From the NCBI GenBank assembly GCA_047967505.1, contig CM106541.1: a stretch of DNA of 64,000 bases; one strand, 5' to 3'. Under the pieces are notes generated by a model. That model saw only the letters and a program-made list of their open reading frames with translations. It ran no database searches and was not told where the DNA came from. The translations under genes and the position numbers were made by a program. Of this stretch, positions 32,958-42,974 are shown one piece after another. This DNA is from Dipteris shenzhenensis (Eukaryota > Polypodiophyta > Polypodiopsida > Gleicheniales). Numbering within the stretch: the first letter of the stretch is position 1; every line of letters begins with the position of its first letter.

Positions 32958-35265
32958 CTCATGATACCATTCGAGGATGTCTCCAACAAGTACCAGGTTC
33001 ACTTAGAGTTGGAGTCTGAATATGCAAGCACACGTAGTCAGGGAGTGAGGGGAGCTTCCAAAATCCATAGTCTTCGTTTGCAAGGAAAGAAGCATCTCGA
33101 CCTTTGCGTAGAAGGATCCTTGTATCCTTTAGATCCTGCCAACCAAAAGAGCCCTCCTTTCCATACAATGCATGAGCTGGTTCAGTTTGTTGGAAATGGA
33201 TGTGGGGTTGCTTCATTATTGCAATCGGTTAAACAATTCTTAGTCAATGGCTATGCAAGCAAGCGAGATGCACAGAGCCCAAGCAAAGATGCTAGCACAT
33301 TTAGGAAATAGCACCATTGTTGCAATGCATAGCTCTATGCAGGATCTTCAAAGGAAGAACAACGATCTTCATGATAAATCCAAAGCATTGGACTTGGAGC
33401 GAAATGCATTGGACTTGGAGTAACATAAATTATAATAGTCACTCTATAAGCTAGCTGAGTCCAAAAAAGGCTTGGAAAGATCTATATACAATCAAGTTCA
33501 ACGAGCCATAGAGAAGGAATGAGAGAAGGTAGAAGAACGAGTGCAAAAGATGAAAGAAACACCTATGGGATTGAAGGATAGGAAAAGAAGGTACTTACAT
33601 AACATGGATGCATTGGCACCCACACTGGGGGCTAGAAAGAGGAGAGTCTGGGCTACAAGTTTGGTTATCAAATGTTCCAATGAAATTACACTCTTTTGTG
33701 CTACACTGTTTGTGGCTAAGTTTTTCTTGTGTTCTTCTTTAGGAACTTCATGGAAGATGTGATGGGAAGAACAGATGGGGATGATATTGACTGTTCATAT
33801 GCTCTAGCTAGTTTATTGAAGTCAAGTGATGGCATTGGGATACTAAGGGACCCAAGACACTAGCACCTACATGTACAAAGAGGTAATGAAGGACTTCAAG
33901 GATATTGTGGACGCAAAGGCAATGCTCGCAGCTTGTGATACTGTCGGACCCAGGTGTAAATTTGGCTTGCAAACCTTTGAGATGAATGCTTTCAACAATG
34001 TCTACTTAGATGTTGAGAAATTGCAACAAGCAATGGTCAAATTCTATGGCATGAGAGAAGATGGTAAGTAGAAATCCATTATAGCATTGCACTTTACTTA
34101 GTTCATTTCCTATATCATGTTTATCCTAATGATTTCTCTCTTTTGTTGTACAAATTGCAATGGAAAGCTCATATTTGTCATCAAAATGGATGAAGCTCAA
34201 TTGGTGAAAGAACACAAGTTAGAGAGAGTGAGCATCTGCATTATGAATAAAGCCTTAGCCTTTGTTCAAGGGAACGAGGAAGTAGAGCAAGATTTCTTAG
34301 TGCAATCAAAGAAAGATATATGGTGGCTTGCAGCATTTAAGACTCCAAAAGAGTGCCATGAGACATTGAAGTGGGTTCCAGATAGAACAGGAATCCCATT
34401 GATGATCCGAAGACAAGAGGAAGGGCAAACATTGACAGTCGATGGCCATGGAACATTTTGAGTTGAATGGCATCTTGCTGGTGATTTGAAAACCCTCAAG
34501 TGCTTGCATGGTTGTGATACAGGGGCAAATGCAATGAACACATGTCTTTATTGCATGTGTTCGCAACATAAGCAAAAGGTTGGCTTACAATGGGAGAATG
34601 GCATTATATCTTGCAGCCAAACGCAAACTCCCAATCGTGACAAGAAGGATCCAAAGTGGGATCCCATCCCACTCGAGAGAGTACACATATGTACTTTACA
34701 TGCAAAACTGCACGTACTTGATAAGTTGTTGTATTTGCATCTTGTTTATGCTTGGAATTTAATTCCGCAAGAAGTATCCGCATGGTGCATTGCAGAAGTT
34801 GAGAAGTTTCTGTCAGAGATGGGGGCAACACAGAATCTTCCTGCAAAGTGTCCATGGGTGGAGGAGAGGCAAGGAGATTCCTATCGAACCACAATCTCGA
34901 CAAAGACAAACATACATTGTCTCAAAGTAGTTTGGGTTGGGAATACTGGAAAGCATTGTGTGAATGCATGACCAATAAGGCTTCTCATCCTCAAGTAGCA
35001 ACTTTGAGAGCTAAAGTATGGACAAAGGTAGATGCGTTGATAAAATTGCTTCGCCAAGTTCAAATTGATGAGATGTATTATGAAAGGTTCAAGATGGCTG
35101 TGAAAGAGTTTATGCAATTAATAGTGAAAGCATGGGGGGGTCGCACATTACGCATTACATGGTAATCTTTGCACCATCGTAATATTTAGCAATTTCTTTA
35201 TAAAAATTTTTTGTTGCTGAAATGATTCTCATCATGTTTGCAGCATATTCTCTATGCACACGGAC
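32958..35265 (+). pseudogene. Decayed multi-exon gene of an unidentified repetitive family
   Basis: Fragments on one strand suggest a single former gene. A globular stretch (32958-33311) is followed by a helical, coiled-coil-like region (33330-33620), a segment at 33871-34070, and the best-preserved part at 34117-34971. That part contains WHLAGDLKTLKCLHG, a C-x2-C pair (TCLYCMC) and RVHICTLHAKLHVLDKLLYLH. An in-frame TGA at 34459 splits it, and a shift near 34850 moves to the 34848-35165 frame. A clean intron (gtaatc at 35162 to tttgcag ending at 35242) joins HILYAHGPWF. The Cys/His spacing suggests metal binding or a transposase-like fold, but I cannot name it. The recurrence of such multi-exon relics is typical of amplified element genes. 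Confidence 0.45.
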
Positions 35266-35269
35266 CATG

Positions 35270-36740
35270 GTTTGTTCTTTCTTTAACATTGAATGCTCAC
35301 ATGTATTAGGGGTATTGGGATTGCAATTGGTAGGTTGCAACATCCATTTGCAAAAGAGATATAAATTGGAGATTCCTTGAGGTTATTTTCTTATATCTTT
35401 AGAATTGAGAGGGAAAATATAACTTAATCTAATCTCATTTTTACTCATCATCAAATGTTGAAATGTGATTTCCTTTCAATCAATGTAACAAGTTTTACAA
35501 CAAAGAAATCAAAATTTCATATGATAGTGCAAGAGATACAAAATGTGAGGTGCAAGACATGATAGATGATGTCACTTTCATAACTTATAAATGTGTACAT
35601 GAAAGATGACCTTTTGTATTGCTAATTTATGTGGCTTGTTTTAAGAAAAGGTAGAAAATGAATCAAAAATATTTGCTAATAATCCTATGCATTCCCTTTA
35701 GTTTTTCTATCTATGGATTGTAAGATATCTACATTAAGAAAGGATGGGAATGTTCCTTGATTTCACAATTTCACACCTTAACATTTTGTTGTAATGTGAC
35801 ATTGTGCATATAAACTTTGTAATGTGGTTGCCATTGCTGCTAGAGCACATGTATAATTCTACTTGTCTTTGTTCATAGGTATATAACAAATATTTTATAG
35901 AAAAGGACGTAACCGAACACTCCCATTTTTCATTTGTTTGTGGGCTAAAACAATAATTATGAAATATCTTGACTCTAAGGCAATTACAAGATATTAATAG
36001 TCAACATCACATCATGCTACATGCTATGAAATTCAATTCCTACCTTCTCTAAAAAATCCACAAAACTTGCAATGGAATTACTTATTGAACTCCTGTCATC
36101 CTTTTATTCCATCTTGCATGGCTTTTCAACTTCTCATATTCAACTGGATGAGTAGGTTACACATTAAAATTCATGAGCACTTCCCCAGAATTTCAAGCAA
36201 GATTTTGAGACATTCAGGATAGAAGAAAGGTAACATTAACTTGCATCAAATGATCCTTGAGTAAAAGGAGTTGCACAAAAAAAGGAGAGTCTAGTATTTT
36301 CTTATTTGGGAGAGGACTTTTTAAAGTAAACATAAGGAAGTTTACTTGTAGATACATTAATGCCAGGGTATGGGAGAGCCTAACATCTAATTTTTTCAAA
36401 GCCAAGGAAATCCCTGTTGAGATAAATCATGGCAAGAATTCATGAGAGGATGATGTAGAATGGTTACTAATCTCCTCATTACTCCACTTCATGAACCCTT
36501 AGCAACATATCCAACTGACTAGCCTATGTTTGAATAACTATCTTTGAATAAACCCCTAATCTCTCTGCAATAGACTTTCCTTGTTGCACCTTCATTCTCA
36601 AAGTAGACTTGACTTTGAGACTCAAAGCAAATGAGTTCTATTAAAGTCTTTATCATGGCTAGCTTAGGTTGTTAACATTTATCCCACCCCTCTTAGTTCC
36701 CTCTTACTCTTTGCCCCATCTGACTTTTGGTGTGTTCACT
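35270..36740. other. AT-rich intergenic stretch without a supported gene
   Basis: Frames are short and lack domain features on both strands. No RNA gene or element terminus was recognised. Confidence 0.55.
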
Positions 36741-36744
36741 TCGT

Positions 36745-37900
36745 CTATTTGATATGAGTATCTTGATATTTTTGCCTTTTGGTTTCCACCATGGCTTTGA
36801 ATCTGTCAAACACTTCACACTTTGTTGTGAGAACCATAAATGAATGTGACATAATATAGTGAACCATAATAGTCATCAATGAATGTGGCATAATAAAGTG
36901 AACCATAATGGTCATCAATGAATGTGGCATAATGAAGTGAACCATAATGGTCATCAATGAATGTGACATAATAGAGTGGACCATTTATAATTTTGGTTTG
37001 TGCATAACCCCAACATTAGAGTGTATTAAATTAGGGGAGCCTCTTGCTCTAGTTGTGCTTTTGCTAAAATTGACCCTAGCAAGCTTCCAAAGCAAGATGC
37101 TTCAAAACTTTTCCAAGAAATCTGAGCCTTGAAATTCCAATTGCCATTTTTTGATGTTTGAGGTGTGTCAAACTTCTAAAATTGACATGTCCATATCTTT
37201 TGTGCCATAATTTTGAAATCTAAATCGATTAACACTCTCCCTATGTTGGATGAAGATTTGGTACTAAAGCTATCATTCTAAACAATCTGCCTTCTTTAAC
37301 TGCTTTTCCAACAAGTTGATACCCTTTTGACTTATCTATGATCATGCATTCATTTCCATCAAACATAACCCTATGATATAATTTTTTCATCTATTCAAAT
37401 AATAAAAGATTCTTGCTAATTAGTTTGGAACATAGAGTGCATCATCTATCAAGTTTTCATGCCCTAAAAATTACACATGGGTAATTTGGCCTCTCCTTGA
37501 ATAAGATTCGGTGTATCATCACCTATGTAGATCACCTTCTTGGATACTCATGTGAACCATTCCTTATGTCTCTGTCATATGCAACGAATGTTCCACTATC
37601 AACATATCATGCATCCTAACCCTTTTCTTTTGCACTGTTGACACGGTAACGACATTGACCTTTGGAATCTACAAAACAGGATGCATCTCTTGTTTCAAAC
37701 TTTCAATGACAATGTATACGTTTTGTTATTTGATTTCCATGATGACTATGGCTTTGTCCATGAAATATTCCTCTACCTCTAAATTTTCTCTATTGGTGTT
37801 ATGTTAACCACTTTGATTATAGTATTTGTTTCTACACTCTTTCATAATGCCAAATTTGTGATAGTAGTTGCACTACATGCTTGACACATTTTTGGATAAA
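36745..37900 (-). pseudogene. Ty1/copia relic: gag finger, protease, pre-integrase, integrase
   Basis: Reading the minus strand from right to left gives the copia gene order. A zinc-knuckle-like CNYYHKFGIMKEC lies near 37860-37820 with the His replaced. A protease-like DSGTF lies near 37590. The GAG-pre-integrase block follows (LWHKRYGHVNFRSL) near 37200-37160. An integrase segment then ends in CEVFDRFKAMVETKRQK near 36820-36770. Stops and shifts interrupt it throughout. Neither LTRs nor reverse transcriptase are visible, so it is an old, truncated copy. The integrase part carries a 39-bp tandem repeat, listed separately. Confidence 0.65.
36842..36986 (-). repeat. 39-bp minisatellite inside the copia integrase relic
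   Basis: The unit gaatgtgacataatatagtgaaccataatagtcatcaat (39 bp) occurs at 36842, 36881, 36920 and partly at 36959, with 2-4 differences between copies. The unit is 13 codons long. On the minus strand it repeats a FIDDYYGSLYYVT-type sequence, the region around the first catalytic Asp of copia integrases. Confidence 0.88.
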
Positions 37901-37990
37901 GTTCATATGTCTTGGAATTTACTCTATTGAGATTATTTATTTGTTTTGAAAGCTTCCGCTTGAATGCATACAATTACCTTATTTATCTTT

Positions 37991-38215
37991 TGTTGACACT
38001 TGGTTGCACTCACCCCTTAGGCTACTCGGTGTCCATTGCTTGTGATTGGTGCATGCACAGTGCTTGGTCGGAAGATGCCCTCTCTTGCACTTCTTGGACG
38101 CTAGTCACACATGTTCCTAGCTAGTGCTTGGTTTGTAAAATAGTGTCATGTACTAGTAGGTTCTGCATTGCGTGGGTGAAACCCGTATGGAGATCGATGA
38201 AAAGAGTCGGCTGGA
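37991..38215. repeat. LTR-like direct repeat, left copy (partial)
   Basis: From tgttgacacttggttgcactcacc at about 37991 this is about 75% similar to the sequence from 39317 (tgttaacgcttggttccatccacg), through gctactcggtgtcc, gattggtgcatgcaca and gggtgaaacccgtatggagat. Similarity fades near 38215. Confidence 0.7.
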
Positions 38216-38753
38216 CATCGTAGGTACTTTGCACTTTGGTGCAGACGGATGGTTGGCATTCGAGGCAACCGTGGTAAGTCTACTTCTTCTCATTTAATGT
38301 ATTGTTCTATTTGTTTTACTACATATTACATGCACTTTAGCTAACTCTAACTCTCATAAATTGAATCCACAGCAAGCTGCGATGGGTCGTCTTCCTACAG
38401 ATGCAGAGATGCGACACGCATTTTGCATAGGAACAAAGCCGTGGTTTATTGAGCAAGAGGCAATGGGAGCGACGGTCAATTGGGCTGAGGTGGCTGCTCG
38501 CACCGTATAAGTCTATTCCTACTTGTAATCTCACTTTTTAAATTGTTTTATTCTTTAAGTTCCAATCTAATTTTCAATTTATATGGTTCACTCTTAGAGT
38601 CAAAGCTCAAGCGTCCCATCATTAGAGGCGAGCGATCACTAGGGCCATGGATCAGATGCACATGACGAGGATCAGGAAGAAGGTGTAGCTCACGAGGATG
38701 AAGGATCAGGCCAACAAGATGAGGATGAGGATGAGGATGATTCGAATGAGTAG
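38187..38753 (+). CDS. Possible three-exon hypothetical gene
   Basis: Three stretches join in one phase at canonical sites. Exon 1 is 38187-38273 (ATG; MEIDEKSRLDIVGTLHFG), followed by gtaagt. Exon 2 is 38373-38504 after an atccacag acceptor (QAAMGRLPTDAEMRHAFCIG), followed by gtataagt. Exon 3 begins at 38598 after ctcttag and encodes a Ser-rich then very acidic tail (QQDEDEDEDDSNE) ending at 38753. A TAG at 38640-38642 interrupts exon 3, so the product either ends there (87 aa) or the gene is broken. I recognise no domain. Exon 1 overlaps the LTR-like repeat, which points to an element origin. Confidence 0.35.
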
Positions 38754-38805
38754 TAGTACTACTACTACTACTGCTACTAGTAGTAGTAGTAGCAGCAGAA
38801 GTTTG
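38751..38805. repeat. TAG/TAC trinucleotide repeat, self-complementary
   Basis: Tagtagtactactactactactgctactagtagtagtagtagcagcag-type sequence with two inverted stretches, able to form a short hairpin, directly after the acidic exon. Confidence 0.85.
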
Positions 38806-39316
38806 CCTCTATGAGTTGTCTCTTATCCTCCGCCTACTACAACTCCAATGTAGCATGCTCATCCTTTAGCTTCTCGTTTCTCTTTGTGAAATCCTAGAAC
38901 CCCACCCTACGCGCATCATAGTCCAGCTGCTGCACGCATGTCTCAGCTGCCTGCTAAACTTGGGTGTGGGTGGCATATTCATGTCGTATAATGCACTCAA
39001 ATTGAGGAGTAACCTAGTAATGAGCCACCTGTTATTCTTTGCAGACATCTTCAATCGCCTAGATGACACGAAGGGCTGTCTGGAGACTCTAGTCTTCAAA
39101 CACGTCCGTAAGATTCTGAAATCAATAGCAGCCACTCGGAGATATTTTCTGAAATATTAAGCTTACCCAAGTAACAGGTGTAACTCATTATTGGTCAGCA
39201 TAAACTGTTGCTTGGTGGTTTTTTCTGTACACTCGGAGCTAAGACTTCTATACTCAACCTACTCAATTTTCCCACTCAAGCCTTTCTACACGTCTATCCG
39301 CACCAAGATCGCCAAA

Positions 39317-39938
39317 TGTTAACGCTTGGTTCCATCCACGCCTCGAGCTACTCGGTGTCCAGTACTTGTGATTGGTGCATGCACAATGCTTGATCAAAAG
39401 GTTCCCTCTCTTGCACTCCTCGAAGACTGATCACAGACGTTCCTAACCGATGCGCCTGGTTTGCGGAACAGTGTCGTGTATTAAAGGGGTTTGTGTTGTA
39501 GGGTGAAAACCGTATAGAGATGGGTGACATGAGTAAATAGGATAAGTACATAAGCGAACGACTGAATTCCAAAGTACTTGAATTAATCCAAAAGGACATC
39601 GTGTACAAACAGCCATTGGCTGTACAAACACTCGCCTTGACTCGAGGCAAACCACTCAGGTCTCTAGACGCACGTGGACTTGTCTCTCGTAGAAGACACT
39701 TGCGAGCCAAAAAGCATGTCTCACTATTACATCAAGACTCTTATAGACTGGTTGTCGTCTACCAGGCGGTTCTAGCACCCGTCCTACCTGAGAACTTTTG
39801 GGCCGCTGTGATGGTGCACTTGTTGCCTATCCTTACCGCCCGAAGATCCACTGCTCGATGCTTGGCTACTTGTTGGGTCAACCAAGGTGCATGGTTGGCT
39901 GGCGCCTGGTCTGGTTCTATGTTGACCAAGGGTTAACA
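39317..39938. repeat. Candidate solo LTR (TGTTAAC...GTTAACA), 622 bp
   Basis: The block begins tgttaacgcttgg and ends ccaagggttaaca, so its ends are inverted repeats with the TG...CA termini of LTRs. Its left 200 bp match the partial copy at 37991-38215. Adjacent 5-mers (ccaaa and tattc) do not match, so no TSD supports a clean solo LTR. No coding sequence within it is convincing. Confidence 0.5.
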
Positions 39939-40395
39939 TATTCTATTCGTGGTGATTATTATGTTCTTGATTTTAATATGCACCACTTCTATGTGTTCAT
40001 TTACCCCTTCCTCTATCTCTATTAGAGGTTGCAAAAGCCAAGTTTCTACTTCATTGTTCTTTCCTAGCTTGATTTTGCATGTTTTCTTCGTTTTTCACCC
40101 AATAACATTGATTACTTCTTCCAAGTTGTCGATACTTTTAAATGTTGTCAATACTTTTAAATCGCCACGCTTTGAACCAAGTTCCTCACATCCTTCCCTA
40201 AGTCCATTGAGGATTACTTGGAGTATTTCTTCAATCTTTTAGTCTCTCTTGCTACTTACTAGATCAAGATACGACTTGCATGCATTAAATTATAACTATT
40301 TAGAGAATATGATGATAATCAAGGACTTCATGTTAAGGAATCCTTTAAAAAATTTCTCTTAGGAGAATGAATGAAGTTATCACCATGATATTTGA

Positions 40396-40609
40396 TGTTG
40401 GGGTAAAGGCACTATGGCCACCCAAGTACAGTTAGTACACTTAGTACTTTATTTGTTAAGTACACTAAGTACACCGTACTTAGTGTTGTAACCTTTCATA
40501 TAAAAGGTTGATTGTGTGCTAGGGGAGGTACACACATATGTTTTATCCCCACACTTTTGTGTTTATCCTACTAGTGTGTGTCGGTGTGCTCCTACTCTCC
40601 CCTTCCACA
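40396..40609 (+). repeat. 5' LTR of Ty1/copia element 1
   Basis: The segment starts TGTTGGGGTAAAGG, ends TTCCACA and is followed two bases later by a primer-binding site. It contains catataaaagg (about 40497-40507), a good TATA box for the element's own promoter. The right end is fixed by the PBS. The left end is inferred from the TG start, because no second LTR is present for comparison. Confidence 0.6.
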
Positions 40610-40611
40610 AC

Positions 40612-40624
40612 TGGTATCAGAGCC
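40612..40624 (+). promoter_or_regulatory. Primer-binding site (initiator Met-tRNA)
   Basis: TGGTATCAGAGCC is complementary to the 3' end of plant initiator methionine tRNA, which primes reverse transcription of many copia elements. Confidence 0.9.
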
Positions 40625-40729
40625 ACTCTCCCTATCCACACCTATTTAGCAGCTGCCTATTCGTGTGGGTGCCCAAACATGGGTCTTACCAGCAGCCAGC
40701 GTCGTCAGTGACACCAGCAGCTGCTAGCG

Positions 40730-41070
40730 CTGCCAAGACAGCCAGCAGCACAACCATCGCTAGGCAGCGGTGCCAGTAGCCAAGGCAGCGCTACAGCCTT
40801 CAAGGCTATTCGTCGCCAGCGCCAAGGCCACCGGCGATGCCAGCGCCAAGGCTACCAGCGACGCCAGCGGCCAAGGCCACCAGCGACGCCAGCGCCAAGG
40901 CCACTGGCGGCGCCAGCGCTAAGGCTACCAGCGATGCCAGTGGCACCACCAGCAGCCAGCCAGGCGGCGCCAGCAACTCCGCCATCAGCGCCACAAGTGG
41001 CCACAAGAGCTTGTCCTCGCCATCGCCATCGCCGAAGAGCTCGGAGACGTTCACGATTCGCAACACATCG
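40730..41070 (+). repeat. GCCAGCG(CC)AAGGC tandem repeat in copia leader
   Basis: Words like accagcgacgccagcgccaaggcc repeat about eight times between 40740 and 40960, giving an Ala/Thr/Ser/Lys-rich frame (40837-41073). GC content is far above the surroundings. Whether the frame is translated is unknown; it lies between the PBS and gag. Confidence 0.75.
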
Positions 41071-41965
41071 TAGAGCAGCCCGCTTCATCCGCTTCTTTTT
41101 TTTTTTGTTCCTTCAGCCTTCAGTTCTTTTCTATCCCAACGCAATTTCTGAGCTCATACTTGAGCATTGTGGGTCAGATGTATTGTCAGTGAGGTAGATC
41201 TACAGATCTATGCCTCCCATGTGAGAGAAATTCTCATTTTCTTTGAATTGCGGAATCAAGGGGCTTTTGTAGCCACAGCCAAGCATTGGCTTATATATGC
41301 ACTTGTTTGCATATATCCTCCTGATTGGAGTTAATTTGTGCAAGGATTTGATGCATTTTATGACTTACGGGACAGTGGCAGATGCATATGAATTGGGGCT
41401 TTTGACATTGTTATGCATATCAGTGTTGGGGGAAACACCTAGATGCTTTATGTGATCAGTGGAGCTTTGGGAAAGCGGTGTATGCACTAAAATCTTCAAA
41501 ATTGGCAAGGGGCTTTTGCCTCATTCAAGTTCTAAACTATGTAACACAGTTATAGAGGCAAGAGAAAGTCTAATTCTGACAGTTTTGGACAGTTATACAG
41601 TGAATTTCTGTTGTTGTACTAGAAAGTACAGTCGGGTATTGTCCGGAGTCAACTTTGGACTGTAAACAGTCACTTTACTGAAGTTTAAAGTGCATAAAAA
41701 TAGTGTTGTTGTCACTATTACAGCAGGGACATACATTGTGTCAAATAAAGGTACTACTGTACTGTACTACAGAGCATCAATTAATGCATTAAGTATTGCT
41801 TTTCTAGATCTGCATCAGGCAGGAAACAGACAGTATTTACTGTTAAGTGGGAGAAAGTTGCAGGTCCTGTGTTCCATTGCAGGAATTAACTTTTGAGCAC
41901 AACTACAAGTGCATCTGTGCACTTAGTTTGCAAGGGGTCAGGCACCCAAGTGTGGGTTACATTTC

Positions 41966-42946
41966 TTGCTGATTGTAATGGCTTCATCCTCGGAATCTTT
42001 TCTCAATATTAAAAAGTTGCAGGGTGCTGCTAACTACCCAATGTGGAAAAAGATGGTCCTGAATGTGCTAACTCTCAGGCAGTTTCATGCTCCTATTATA
42101 CACAAAGGTGTGAAGCCCACTGGCACATCTGATGATGCTTGGGCACTAGCTAATCTGTCAGCAAAGTCCATAATTGAATTGTCACTCCATGAGAGTGTTG
42201 TTTGGAATGTGGATGGTGAAAAAACAGCCTGGGGTGTGTGGAAAAAGCTATAGGACACATATGAGCAGCAGAGTGTAGCCACAAAGATATATTGGTTGCG
42301 CAAGTTCTTTAATCTGAAGATGAAGGAAGGGACCTCCATGGATGCACATCTCAATGAGTTTAATTCAATTGTCACTCAACTTGCAAATCAAAAATATGTG
42401 GTGGATGAGGAAAACAAGGGTATGGCACTCTTGATCTCTCTTCCTGAAAGTTGGGATACATTCACCACAGCTGTAACAAATGCAAACACTTTCATAAGTT
42501 TTTCAGATATCACAGGGCTGATTTTGCAAGAAGAGCAGAAGCTGAAAGCTCAAGATGCAGTAAAGCCTAACAATGCCTTAAATGCAAGGGGGAGAAGTCA
42601 GCAAAGAGGCAAATCTCAGGAAAGGGGAAAAGGGAGGAGCAAGTCCCGCTCCAACAAAGATGTTGAGTGCTACTACTGTGGCAAAAAGGGACATACCAAA
42701 AAGCAGTACTTTAAACTGAAAAATGATAAGAGAGACAAAGCCAAAAACACTGATGCGTCAGATGCAAAAGCAATTGTACCAATAAGCAATGGCAAGAGCA
42801 GTGTGAAGATTGAAGAGCTTCATTCTACACACGGTTATGATAGTGAGGGAGAGGTTCTATTTCTCTCTACTTTGGATGCTCATTCTCTCCATGCAGGAGA
42901 TTTTGCAGACATAGTAGTTGTTGTTTGTTGCACTCTTTTTGGATAG
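41966..42946 (+). pseudogene. Ty1/copia element 1, gag
   Basis: The frame begins at 41966; the first plausible Met is at 41978 (MASSSESFLNIKKLQGAANYPMW). It has the UBN2/gag-polypeptide layout: LWK-type start, a central helical region (MKEGTSMDAHLNEFNSIV), then a basic linker and a zinc knuckle (CYYCGKKGHTKKQY). The last Cys of the knuckle is Tyr. A TAG at 42251-42253 interrupts it after WKKL, with the same frame continuing at once. Gag would form the particle that packages element RNA. The defects suggest an inactive copy. Confidence 0.85.
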
Positions 42947-42974
42947 CCATGCTGTAAAATTTTGAGGGAAAAAT

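Noticed and set aside
32433-33019. Long Pro/Ser-rich plus frames and Gly/Glu/Arg-rich minus frames
   Set aside because: They follow from the polypyrimidine tract. All frames are open because the tract lacks stop codons.
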